A stretch of DNA of 64,000 nucleotides from Lujinxingia litoralis (GTDB taxonomy: Bacteria; Myxococcota_A; Bradymonadia; Bradymonadales; Bradymonadaceae). Where the stretch lies: assembly GCF_003260125.1 (NCBI RefSeq), contig NZ_QHKO01000004.1:288780-352779 (forward strand), written 5' to 3'. The notes beneath the pieces were generated by a model. It was not told the DNA's origin and did no database searches. It saw only the letters and a program-made list of their open reading frames with translations. A program made the translations under genes and the position numbers. This document shows, in pieces, positions 32,992-42,897 of the stretch (positions within the stretch are counted from its first letter, which is position 1; every line of letters begins with the position of its first letter).

Positions 32992-33534
32992 TCAGCCCCG
33001 GGCCTCCACAAAGGCCCGGGCCTGGTCGAGTTCTTCATCCGTGAACACGGCCACCCCCGCCCAACGCAAGAGCGCGGCGGTGACTCCCTGGCCGGGAATC
33101 AGCCGGCCCTCAAAGCTGCCGTCGTACACCGAAGCCCCTCCACACGAGGGGCTTCGTGCTTTGAGCACCGCCGCGCAGACCTGATGGCGCCTGGCGAGCT
33201 CCAGCGCCAGACAGGCGCCGCGCTCAAACTCCGCGCTCACATCGAGGCCCTCGACGCTGATCACCCGTGCCTGGCCTCGCCAGAACGCCAGACCATCGCC
33301 CCCCACCAGCTCGGCCGGCGGACGCGGCACGCTTAAGCCCCCGCCCACCTCCGGGCAGACCGCCACCAGACGCTGGGCCCGGTGCATCGCCGCAAGCCAT
33401 TGCAGCCCCGAAGCGCTTTTTACTGGCGAGTCCTTCCCGTCGTAGCGCACCTCCCGTCCGAGGAGGCAGGCGCTGACCAGGACTTTGTTCGAGGTGCCCA
33501 CCACCGGCCCCCGGCTCCTGTTTTGATCGTTCAT
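32992..33534 (-). CDS. DUF523 family protein (180 aa)
   Basis: The DUF523 landmarks are all present: VLVSACLLGREVRYDGKDSP near the N-terminus, VAVCPEVGGGLSVPRPPAEL in the middle and VLKARSPSCGGASVYDGSFE, then GVTAALLRWAGVAVFTDEEL. The three conserved Cys lie in these motifs. The family is cytosolic and widespread; it has been linked to thiouracil desulphurisation, but that needs testing here. Start ATG 33534 has AAGGTG upstream. The gene converges with the PPC protein, separated by only six nt, and is on the same strand as the methyltransferase-like gene 77 nt upstream. Confidence 0.9.
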   Translation of the reverse strand: MNDQNRSRGPVVGTSNKVLVSACLLGREVRYDGKDSPVKSASGLQWLAAMHRAQRLVAVCPEVGGGLSVPRPPAELVGGDGLAFWRGQARVISVEGLDVSAEFERGACLALELARRHQVCAAVLKARSPSCGGASVYDGSFEGRLIPGQGVTAALLRWAGVAVFTDEELDQARAFVEARG

Positions 33535-33611
33535 GTTCACACCTTGAGTTCCAACCACATCGCTTACCCGTCTTATCTATCTTACCCGGCGCGCGAAGCC
33601 CGAGCGCGGAC

Positions 33612-34673
33612 TCAGCCCGTCTCTCCCCAGCCAAAGCCCCCGGCCAACCAGACGCCCCCCTGACCCCAGAGGTCCCTGGCGAGCACCACCGCCGCGCACT
33701 CCCGACTCAAACGCGCCAGCGATTCCTCAAAAACCCGGGCATTCTCGCAGATCCCCTCCGCTCGCACGACCACGGCCAGCTCCGCCCAGCGCGCCAGCAC
33801 CTCGTAGAGCCCGCCACCGCGGCGAGACGCGCCCCCCGGCGCTCCGAGAAGCCAGTGCGCCTCCCCCGGCACACCCCACTCCGATTCCCCTTTACAATCA
33901 ACACCTTCGGAGGACCGGGAGTCCCCGACCGACGCGCTTTGCGCACCTCCGGATGATGACCGGGAGTCCCCGACCGACGCGCTTTGCGCACCTCCGGATG
34001 ATGACCGGGAGTCCCCGACCGACGCGCTTTGCGCTCCTCCGGATGGTGACCGGGAGTCCCCCCGGGGCTTCAAACTCCGCCGGAGGTCGGCCGGTAACCA
34101 GTCCCGAAACATCCAGGGCCCAAACCCCTTCGAAAAGTCCGTCCACAGCAACAGGCCAAGCTTCTCCAGCGCCTCGCCGCGCCGTTGCAGCACGTGCACC
34201 GAGCCCAGGGCCCCGGTCCCGTCGCAGGTCCCCTCGATCAGATACCCGCCCTCGATCAGCGCCCGCCCCCAGGCCCGATGGGCCCCCTCCACTTCCTGCG
34301 GAGCGTACTGGCGCAGCACGTTCATCGCCCGCACCAGCGAGGCCTGCTGGCCAGTGGCCTCTTCGAGTTCAAAGCCCCCCTGCACAAAGCGCAGCCCCGG
34401 GCGCGCCAGCGTCTGCGCCCCCTCGACCCGATGCGCCTCCACCTCCAGGCCGACCACCGGGCTCATCACGCCGGCCTCACGCAGCGCCTCAAAGAACTCC
34501 AGCGTGGTCCAGCCGTGCTCACCATAGCCCACGTCGATCACGGCCGCCTGGGGCCTCTCCTGAAGCCAGGAGGCCAGCTGCGGTATCATCAGCGCATCGA
34601 GCGGCGCCAGCCTTCCCCGCGTGGTGCGTCCGCGAATCTCCCGCACCCCGATCGTCTCAACCTTCCTCATCAT
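33612..34673 (-). CDS. SAM-methyltransferase-like protein with an in-frame repeat insertion (353 aa)
   Basis: The N-terminal 200 residues look like a Rossmann-fold methyltransferase: LDALMIPQLASWLQERPQAA, then VIDVGYGEHGWTTLEFFEAL as the SAM motif and VVGLEVEAHRV as the acidic strand. A segment IEGGYLIEGTCDGTGALGSV follows. Near residue 205-255 the protein is broken by a 15-residue unit (DSRSSSGGAQSASVG) repeated three times plus a part, encoded by 45-bp units that contain the dispersed GACCGGGAGTC core. The remainder (LLGAPGGASRRGGG on) is a short C-terminal domain ending WLAGGFGWGETG. Whether the enzyme is active is unclear. The start lies at tandem ATG codons (34673, 34670) after AAGGG. 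Confidence 0.7.
   Translation of the reverse strand: MMRKVETIGVREIRGRTTRGRLAPLDALMIPQLASWLQERPQAAVIDVGYGEHGWTTLEFFEALREAGVMSPVVGLEVEAHRVEGAQTLARPGLRFVQGGFELEEATGQQASLVRAMNVLRQYAPQEVEGAHRAWGRALIEGGYLIEGTCDGTGALGSVHVLQRRGEALEKLGLLLWTDFSKGFGPWMFRDWLPADLRRSLKPRGDSRSPSGGAQSASVGDSRSSSGGAQSASVGDSRSSSGGAQSASVGDSRSSEGVDCKGESEWGVPGEAHWLLGAPGGASRRGGGLYEVLARWAELAVVVRAEGICENARVFEESLARLSRECAAVVLARDLWGQGGVWLAGGFGWGETG
33913..34060. repeat. 45-bp tandem repeat inside a coding gene
   Basis: Units begin GACCGGGAGTCCCCGACC at 33913, 33958 and 34003, exactly 45 bp apart, with a partial fourth at 34048. Because 45 is a multiple of three, each adds 15 residues to the encoded protein without a frameshift. The core matches the repeat family seen in the intergenic arrays and in the terminator at 25.8 kb. 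Confidence 0.92.
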
Positions 34674-34853
34674 CCCTTCACCCGCACTCGTCCAAACGCC
34701 TGCCACCTGAGCGCATACCGCCCCCGGGCTCCGGCGGCAAACATCCGCCACACCGGGGCCCGCCTCGATTACCGAAAAAAGAGGGTAGACTCTGGCCCCG
34801 CGGCGTAGACCTTGCCGCCGACAACTTCCCCGCTCTGAGCGTACCCTTTCCCG

Positions 34854-35996
34854 GTGTTTGCTGTGCCGCTGACCTTCCTTATCATCACCCCCATCGCGCT
34901 GGCCGCTCTGATCGGCGCCTTCAACCTGCTGACCTGGCCCCGACGCCTCCCCCCGGCCTCGCCACCCTCACAGCTGGCTGTACTCATCCCGGCCCGCAAC
35001 GAGGAGCGCAACATCGAGGCCTGCCTCCGCAGCGTGGCCCGCGCCGCCGAAGCCCACCCCGAGGTCGACGTAGCGATCCTGGTCTACGACGACCACTCCA
35101 CCGACCAGACCCCGCAGACCCTGCACACGCTTCAACAGGAGATTCCCGGGCTCGTTCTGGTGCCGGCCACACCGCTGCCGACCGGGTGGGCCGGCAAATG
35201 CCACGCCTGCCACCGCCTGGCCAGCCACACCGAGCGCGATCATCTCCTCTTCATCGACGCCGACGTGCGCCTGGAGCCCACCGCGTTCTCGCAGCTCGCC
35301 GCCTGGCAACAACGCTACCGTGCCGACGTGGTCAGCGCGGTCCCGGCCCAGGTCACCGGCTCGCTGGCCGAGCGCCTCATCCTGCCCCTCTTGCACCTGA
35401 CCTACCTGAGCTGGCTCCCCCTGCTCCTCATCCCCCACACCCGCCGCCCCGACCTCCTGGCCATGAACGGCCAGGTCCTCTACACCACCCGCCAGGCCTA
35501 CCGGGCCACCGGCGGCTTTGAAGCCATTCGCGACGCCCTGGTCGACGATATGGCCTTTGGACGCCGCGCCAAAGAAGCCGGCCAACGCGTGGTCTTTGCC
35601 GATGGCACCCACCTGGCCCGCTGCCGCATGTACCGCGAGCTGGCCGAGGTCTGGGACGGATTTACCAAAAATATTTACCCGGGCCTGGGCAAAAGCCCGC
35701 TTCTCCTGCTCGGCGTTATCGCCCTCTACCTGAGCGCCTTCGTTGCCCCCTTTGGGCTGCTGGCGCTGAGCCTGGTTCTGCCCGCGCTCCACGCGCTCAC
35801 CCTGCCGGCGATGGTGGCCTGCAGCCTCAACCTGCTCTATCGCCTGGCACTGGCTGGGCGCTTTGGCCACCCTCTCACAGGCGTGGTCCTCCATCCGGTG
35901 GCCGTGCTTCTGCTGCTGGCCATCGCACTCAACTCCTGGCGCGCCACGCGCCGCGGAGAACTCCGCTGGGCCGGGCGCACCTATCCCAACGCCTGA
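34854..35996 (+). CDS. Membrane-anchored family 2 glycosyltransferase (380 aa)
   Basis: An N-terminal anchor (LTFLIITPIALAALIGAFN) is followed by a GT-A catalytic domain: LAVLIPARNEERNIEACLRS, VYDDHSTDQTPQTL, LPTGWAGKCHACHRLA, and the metal-binding DxD-type HLLFIDADVRLEP; later DDMAFGRRAKEAGQ holds the acceptor-side acidic motif. Three or four C-terminal transmembrane helices (LLLGVIALYLSAFVAPFGLL, VVLHPVAVLLLLAIALN) follow. This arrangement matches glycosyltransferases near carotenoid and glycolipid genes (CruC/CrtQ-like), but no carotenoid gene is adjacent except a distant prenyl synthase. The start is GTG 34854, with a weak ribosome site; GTG 34863 is possible. Confidence 0.87.
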   Translation: MFAVPLTFLIITPIALAALIGAFNLLTWPRRLPPASPPSQLAVLIPARNEERNIEACLRSVARAAEAHPEVDVAILVYDDHSTDQTPQTLHTLQQEIPGLVLVPATPLPTGWAGKCHACHRLASHTERDHLLFIDADVRLEPTAFSQLAAWQQRYRADVVSAVPAQVTGSLAERLILPLLHLTYLSWLPLLLIPHTRRPDLLAMNGQVLYTTRQAYRATGGFEAIRDALVDDMAFGRRAKEAGQRVVFADGTHLARCRMYRELAEVWDGFTKNIYPGLGKSPLLLLGVIALYLSAFVAPFGLLALSLVLPALHALTLPAMVACSLNLLYRLALAGRFGHPLTGVVLHPVAVLLLLAIALNSWRATRRGELRWAGRTYPNA

Positions 35997-36213
35997 ACCC
36001 CGGCCCGCAAAGCCCCCTCGGCCCGCCGCGCGGAGCGACTCGACTTCCCCCCGTCCCTGAGACTACTATCCCTCCCCTTTCATCCCCCGTATCTGGCCTC
36101 CCCGCACCCGACTCCCCCGAACACAGGCCCCGGGCACGGGCCGAAATCGGCGCTCCTGTTACGACCGGTGTTTACCTTTGCCACGTTGGCCATCCCTTTT
36201 CCCCAAAGAAGCT

Positions 36214-37743
<1,530 letters not shown>

Positions 37744-37780
37744 GCCTGATCCTTATCCTGACTCCCACACTGTCTACGCT

Positions 37781-40390
37781 ATGACCTCTGAGAACGCCGC
37801 GCGCCCGACGTCCGCGACGCTCGCCAGCGACGCCATCCTCGACCAACTCCCCGCCAGCGCCGCCAGGTTGTTGCGAACCACCCTGCGGCCGCTCATCGAG
37901 GAGCCTGACGATCGCCTGCGCGATATCCCCCAGAAATCGCTCCGCGATCTGCAATGGGATCAGCTCCTGGCCGAGCTCCACAAGCTCGCCCGCACCCCGG
38001 AGGGGCAGTTCCTTATTGAGGAGCTGCGCCCCCTGCCCTCCCGGGAGTTGGTCAACCAGCGTCTGGCCGAGACCGCCGAGCTGATGGCGCTGCTCGAAAA
38101 CGACGACGCCCCGCCCCTGGGCGGCCTGCGCGAGATCCGCCGCGCCCTCCAGCACGTCTCCCGCCAGGGCTCGCTGCGCGCCGAGGACCTGGAGGCCATC
38201 AGCCGCAACTGCGACGTCGCCGCCCGGGTCGCTCGCTACTTCCAAAGCCGCACCGATGTGCTGCCCAACCTCGGGCTCATCGGCATGCAGGTCGACCCCT
38301 TAAGCGATCTGCGCGCTACGCTGACCCACGCCATCGAGCCCGGCGGCCGCCTCTCCGACCACGCCAGCCCGGACCTGGGCCGCCTGCGCCGCGCGGTCCA
38401 AAACCACCAGGACCGCATCGCCTCGCGGGTCGACCAGCTCCTGAAGTCCCGCGAACTCGACCACGCCCTGCGCGACGACTACGTCACCGTCCGCGAAGAC
38501 CGCTACGTCATCCCCATTCGCGCCGGCGCCCGCGGACACGTCCCCGGCATCGTGCACGACTACTCGGCCAGCGGACAGACCCTCTTCATCGAGCCCACCG
38601 AGCTTGTCGAACTCAACAACCAGCTGCGCTGGGCCCAGATCGAGCTGGCCGACGAAGAGGAGCGCATCCTCAAACGCCTCTCCGCCCTGGTGGCCAGCCA
38701 CGCCTCCACCCTCTTCTGCAACGTGGAGTTGCTGGCCTACCTGGACCTTGTGCAGGCCTGCGCGCGCCAGGGCCGCATCCTCCGGGCCACCGTCCCCCGG
38801 CTGACCGATGGCGAGCTGGAGCTGCGCCAGGCCCGCCACCCCCTGCTCTTTTTGAAGCTCCGCCAGGAGCTCCCCGACGGGCGCATCGACAACGACACGG
38901 TGCCCAACGACATCGCCATCACCCCGCCCCGACGAGTCCTGATCGTCTCCGGCCCCAACACCGGCGGGAAGACCGTCTCGCTGAAAACCACCGGCCTGCT
39001 CGCCATCATGGTGCGCCACGGCCTGCCCATCCCCGTCGACGAGGGCAGCGCCATTCCCCTCTTCGAGCAGATCTTCACCGACGTGGGCGACGAGCAATCC
39101 ATTGAGCGCGACCTGAGCACCTTCTCGGGCCACGTCACCAACATCAACACCTTCCTGGATCGCTGCGGCCCCCGCTCCCTGGTCCTTCTCGACGAGCTCT
39201 TTGTGGGCACCGACCCGATGCAGGGCGCCGCGCTGGCCGTGGCCCTGCTGGAGAACCTGGCCAACCGCGGCGCCACCTGCGTGGTCACCACTCACCTGGA
39301 GGGCCTCAAAACACTGGCCTACCAGAGCGAGCACTTTGCCAACGCCTCCATGGGCTTTGATGTCGAGACGCTCAGCCCCACCTACCAGATGACCATGGGC
39401 ATCCCGGGCAGCTCCTTTGCCGTGCGCATCGCCTCGCGTCTGGGCATGGCTCAACCCCTCATCGACCGCGCCTTAGGTATCCTGGAAGGCCAGGATCATC
39501 ACAGCGTCGAGGAAGTTCTGGAGAGCCTGGAAGATCAGGTGCGCGAACTCCACCTCGAAAAGGACCGTCTGCGCCAGACGCGTCAGGAGGCCGAGACCCG
39601 GGCCACGCGCTACAAAAAGAAATACGCCGAGCTTTTGCAGAAAGACCGCGACCAACTCTTTGGCGAGACCCGCAAGTTGCGCGCCGATCTTCGCCAGGCC
39701 CGCGATCGCATCCGCGAAGAACTCAAGGAACTCAAGCGTCAGAAGACCGTCGAGGCCGGCAAGCACACCGAGCAGCAGCTCCAGGCGATGCAAGATCGCC
39801 TCAAGCAGGCCGAAGACACCATCGAAAAGGCCCAGGAGAAAACCCGGCCGCCGCGCTCCGGCCCCGAGGGCTTAAGTCCGGTCACGCCTGACGAGATCGA
39901 AGAGGGCATGAGTGTGTACTGCCGCCCCTTCAAGCGCGCCGGCCAGGTGCTCAAGTACTCCCCGGGCGACAGTCAGGCTCAGGTTCAGCTGGGCGATCTC
40001 AAGGTCAACGTCAAAACCACCGACCTCTACCACGTCAGCGAAAGCCAGCGACGCGACCACCGCCGCGGCCGCCGCGCGGCGGTGAGCTCCGGCACCACAA
40101 CCACGTCGGCCGACGAGGTGATGCTGCTGCCGCAAACCTCCGACAACTCGGTCGACCTGCGCGGCATGCGCGCCGACGAAGCGCTGGACAAGCTCGAGCT
40201 CTTCCTCGACAGCGCCTACCTGCGGAACATCTCCGGGGTCTACATCATCCATGGCCATGGCACCGGCGCTCTCAAGCGCGCGGTCCGCGGCCATCTGCCC
40301 CGCTCGCGCTACGTGCGCGACTTCCGCCGCGGCGAGCGCGAAGAGGGAGGTGACGGCGTCACGATCGCGTTTGTGCACCAGGGAGGCTAA
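37781..40390 (+). CDS. mutS2: Endonuclease MutS2 with a C-terminal Smr domain (869 aa)
   Basis: The MutS-type ATPase core is intact: Walker A SGPNTGGKTVSLKTTG, Walker B SLVLLDELFVGTDPMQGAAL, and the TTHLEGLKTLAYQ motif. The N-terminal part has the MutS2-specific clamp YVTVREDRYVIPIRAGARGH with DYSASGQTLFIEPTELVELN. A charged coiled coil (590-700) follows, then a KOW-like region and the C-terminal Smr nuclease domain with VDLRGMRADEALDKLE and the IIHGHGTGALKRAV motif. MutS2 proteins suppress homologous recombination and, with Smr, can rescue collided ribosomes. The start ATG 37781 has no good ribosome site, but starting there gives the family length. Confidence 0.96.
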   Translation: MTSENAARPTSATLASDAILDQLPASAARLLRTTLRPLIEEPDDRLRDIPQKSLRDLQWDQLLAELHKLARTPEGQFLIEELRPLPSRELVNQRLAETAELMALLENDDAPPLGGLREIRRALQHVSRQGSLRAEDLEAISRNCDVAARVARYFQSRTDVLPNLGLIGMQVDPLSDLRATLTHAIEPGGRLSDHASPDLGRLRRAVQNHQDRIASRVDQLLKSRELDHALRDDYVTVREDRYVIPIRAGARGHVPGIVHDYSASGQTLFIEPTELVELNNQLRWAQIELADEEERILKRLSALVASHASTLFCNVELLAYLDLVQACARQGRILRATVPRLTDGELELRQARHPLLFLKLRQELPDGRIDNDTVPNDIAITPPRRVLIVSGPNTGGKTVSLKTTGLLAIMVRHGLPIPVDEGSAIPLFEQIFTDVGDEQSIERDLSTFSGHVTNINTFLDRCGPRSLVLLDELFVGTDPMQGAALAVALLENLANRGATCVVTTHLEGLKTLAYQSEHFANASMGFDVETLSPTYQMTMGIPGSSFAVRIASRLGMAQPLIDRALGILEGQDHHSVEEVLESLEDQVRELHLEKDRLRQTRQEAETRATRYKKKYAELLQKDRDQLFGETRKLRADLRQARDRIREELKELKRQKTVEAGKHTEQQLQAMQDRLKQAEDTIEKAQEKTRPPRSGPEGLSPVTPDEIEEGMSVYCRPFKRAGQVLKYSPGDSQAQVQLGDLKVNVKTTDLYHVSESQRRDHRRGRRAAVSSGTTTTSADEVMLLPQTSDNSVDLRGMRADEALDKLELFLDSAYLRNISGVYIIHGHGTGALKRAVRGHLPRSRYVRDFRRGEREEGGDGVTIAFVHQGG

Positions 40391-40394
40391 AGCG

Positions 40395-40808
40395 ATGTGG
40401 CCTTCTTTCTTGCACCACCTGAGCCTGCACTTCCCCATCGTCCTCTCCATGGGACTGGCCGCCGCAGCGACCTACGGACTGCGCCGCGACGACCCGGAGC
40501 TGCTACGCCCCCTGGTACGCTGGGGCGGCTGGGCCAACCTGGCGATGACCTCCCTGGCTGTGGTCTCCGGCCTGGTGGCCGGCGGCTTTAGCGGGGGCTC
40601 CGAAGACCTCTCCCACCACCGCTACCTGGGCATCACCGCCTTTTTTGTCATCGCGCTGGCCGCCACCAGCTATGACTACGGCCAGCGCCACAACCTGGTC
40701 GACTGGCGCCGCTTTGGCGGCCTGCTCTGGTGGGTGGCCACCTTTGCCGTCATCGGCACCGGACACTGGGGTGGGCTGGCCGAACACCGCGCGGTCGTTC
40801 CCTGGTAG
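40395..40808 (+). CDS. Small membrane protein, DUF2231-like (137 aa)
   Basis: Four predicted transmembrane segments within 137 residues: LHFPIVLSMGLAAAATYGL, WANLAMTSLAVVSGLVAGG, LGITAFFVIALAATSYDYG and GGLLWWVATFAVIGTGHWGG. The first carries HHLSLHFPIVL, the His-containing helix that defines DUF2231-like proteins, a group in which haem or quinone binding has been suspected. The start codon is 5 nt after the MutS2 stop, with GGGAGG lying inside the end of mutS2, so translation is probably coupled. Function unknown. Confidence 0.8.
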   Translation: MWPSFLHHLSLHFPIVLSMGLAAAATYGLRRDDPELLRPLVRWGGWANLAMTSLAVVSGLVAGGFSGGSEDLSHHRYLGITAFFVIALAATSYDYGQRHNLVDWRRFGGLLWWVATFAVIGTGHWGGLAEHRAVVPW

Positions 40809-40820
40809 GCCTCCGTACGA

Positions 40821-41291
40821 GACTCCCGGACATCCGAAAACCTGACCCCCGGTCACGACATCCCCTTGTTTTCACAGCACTTTTCCGGACCGGGAGTCAC
40901 CCCCAAACACAACCGGGAGTCACCCCCAAACACGACCGGGAGTCACCCCCAAACACGACCGGGAGTCACTCCAAACACAGGACTACCGGACATCCGAAAA
41001 CCTGACCCCCGGTCACGCCATCACCTTGTTTTCACAGCACTTTCCCGGACCGGGAGTCACTCCCAAACACGACCGGGAGTCACCACCAAACACGACCGGG
41101 AGTCACTCCAAACACGGGACTCCCGGACATCCGAAAACCTGACCCCCGGTCACGCCATCACCTTGTTTTCACAGCACTTTCCCGGACCGGGAGTCACCCC
41201 CAAACACGACCGGGAGTCACTCCCAAACACGACCGGGAGTCACCCCCAAACACGACCGGGAGTCACTCCCTAAACACGGGACTCCCGGTCT
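40821..41291. repeat. Higher-order repeat: three blocks of 137-162 bp, each holding 3-4 copies of the 23-bp unit
   Basis: Blocks begin GACTCCCGGA (GACTACCGGA in B) at 40821 (A), 40981 (B) and 41118 (C). Each starts with a conserved segment of about 68 bp (GACTCCCGGACATCCGAAAA onward) and then carries the 23-bp unit GACCGGGAGTCAC plus tail: four units in A, three in B and four in C. Block A is exactly one unit (23 bp) longer than B, 160 against 137, a sign of slippage. The block opening can pair with the unit core. It again lies between convergent gene ends, mutS2-operon (+) and peptidase-MA gene (-). Reading frames through it are artefacts. Confidence 0.95.
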
Positions 41292-41301
41292 CCCACTACC
41301 C

Positions 41302-42897
41302 TCACTGCACCAGCCGCTCAGCCGCCCGGGCCCGTTCGGCCCCCGGCGCCAGACCCAGCGCTGAATACGCTCGGGCCAACCCTTCGTGCACACCCGGATC
41401 AAAGGGGTTGATGCGCGCCGCCTCCTCCAGCGCCTCCCGGGCCGCTTCGTGCTGCCCGAGCGCCAGATAGGCCCGCCCCAACTCCAGCCACGTCGTCACA
41501 TACCCCGGGTAAAGCTCCCGCACCTCGCCAAGCGCCTCCACGGCCTCCTGCGCCTCGCCAATGGCCAGCAAGCTCTGAGCCAGACGCCCCTGAAGCACCG
41601 GGTTCTGCGCACCGATCAGCGCGCCGGCCTTCTGATACTGCACCACCGCCGCCCCGAAGCGCTCCCGCACCTGAAACATCTGCCCCAGGCGAATGTGATC
41701 GCGCGCCCCGGGCGTCCCCACCTGCTCCAGATCGTTGCCCGCGCCCGGCTCATCCTCAAACACCAGCGTCTCCTCAAAGGCCTCGCTCTCCCCCGATAAG
41801 TCGGGCGCCGGACGCGTATGCAGGTAGCGACGCCAGTCCTTCTCAAACCTCGTCCAGCTCGTATCCAACACCCGGGCAAAGGCCGTCTGCGAATCGTAGC
41901 CCTGGTTGATCGTATCCAACAGGCGCCCAAAGGCTCCCGGCCCCACCTGCTCGCGCAGATACTCCATGGTCGTGTACACCTCGGCAAAGGCCACCGCCGC
42001 GTCTTCCTGACTGGGGAGCTTCGCCATCGAGGGGTGCATCGCCTCAAATGGAATCAGCTCATCGGCCTGCAGTCGCTGATGCAAAAGATGCTCCGAGCTC
42101 GCCGAGAGCCGCGCCTGATCCTCCCCACGCCAGCGTCGCTCCAGGTACTTTGCCAGCCCCTCATGCATCCAGATCGGCACCTGGTTGTAGGTCTTGCGGT
42201 TGATCACGTAGTGCACGTACTCGTGAATCAACGTGTCCACCCACCCGTAGCCCCTGAGCACCGCCCGCGGACTGGTGATCATCAGCCGGTTGTACTGACA
42301 GAGCGCGATCGTCCCCGAGGTGCGAATCTCCTCGTCGGTCAGCAATGAGACCTGCGCCAGCGTCGCGGTGCGCGGATACACCTCCACCCGAATCGGCGTC
42401 GACGGGTAGTAATCCAACTCCTGCCCCAGCGCCTCATAGGCTGCATCCAGCGCCTCAAAGGCATAGGGCAGAAGCACCTCGTCGCGCCCCGGCTCAATAA
42501 AGACCTCAAAGCGCCCCGAGGGGCTCACATGACGCGCATAACTGCCGGTGACCTCGATGGTCTCGGCAATGATCTCGCGCAACGCCTGCCAGTGCGCTTG
42601 CTCGCGCCCGGCCAACGCCCGGTCAATGTGCTCCAGCGCCTGCTTGTAATCCCCGTCGTAAAACGCGTAGCGCGCCTCCAGATACGCCAGCTCCGGAATC
42701 CCCGGGGCTTTCTCGGCCAGGCGATCCATAGCCTGACGCGCCTCGTCCAGCTGCCAGGCCGAAAGCATCTCCTCGGCGCGTTGGTAATCCTCCAACCCAG
42801 CCTGCGCCCACACCGGCGCGGACACCGCCAGCAAAAGCAGCGCCATCAGCACCGCCGCGGCCCGCCTGAACGTTTTCTGTGCGTGTTCTCGCATCAT
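41302..42897 (-). CDS. Exported TPR protein with a peptidase-MA-like domain (531 aa)
   Basis: A signal peptide (AAAVLMALLLLAVSAPVWAQ, cut near residue 32) is followed by N-terminal tetratricopeptide helices (AEEMLSAWQLDEARQAMDRL, YAFYDGDYKQALEHIDRAL). The central domain has the zinc-protease motif DTLIHEYVHYVI (H-E-x-x-H) and a downstream PIWMHEGLAKYLE (a third ligand Glu), typical of the peptidase MA family. A long C-terminal TPR array follows (LGRAYLALGQHEAAREALEE, ARINPFDPGVHEGLARAYSA). The protein is probably periplasmic. Its start overlaps the stop of the giant DUF4175-type gene by 4 bp (ATGA), so translation is coupled and the two likely act together. Confidence 0.88.
   Translation of the reverse strand: MMREHAQKTFRRAAAVLMALLLLAVSAPVWAQAGLEDYQRAEEMLSAWQLDEARQAMDRLAEKAPGIPELAYLEARYAFYDGDYKQALEHIDRALAGREQAHWQALREIIAETIEVTGSYARHVSPSGRFEVFIEPGRDEVLLPYAFEALDAAYEALGQELDYYPSTPIRVEVYPRTATLAQVSLLTDEEIRTSGTIALCQYNRLMITSPRAVLRGYGWVDTLIHEYVHYVINRKTYNQVPIWMHEGLAKYLERRWRGEDQARLSASSEHLLHQRLQADELIPFEAMHPSMAKLPSQEDAAVAFAEVYTTMEYLREQVGPGAFGRLLDTINQGYDSQTAFARVLDTSWTRFEKDWRRYLHTRPAPDLSGESEAFEETLVFEDEPGAGNDLEQVGTPGARDHIRLGQMFQVRERFGAAVVQYQKAGALIGAQNPVLQGRLAQSLLAIGEAQEAVEALGEVRELYPGYVTTWLELGRAYLALGQHEAAREALEEAARINPFDPGVHEGLARAYSALGLAPGAERARAAERLVQ

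Noticed and set aside
40866..41273. A plus-strand open frame of about 135 codons through the array
   Set aside because: It is created by the 23-bp repeats (period not a multiple of three, so frames shift) and has no start site or family sequence.
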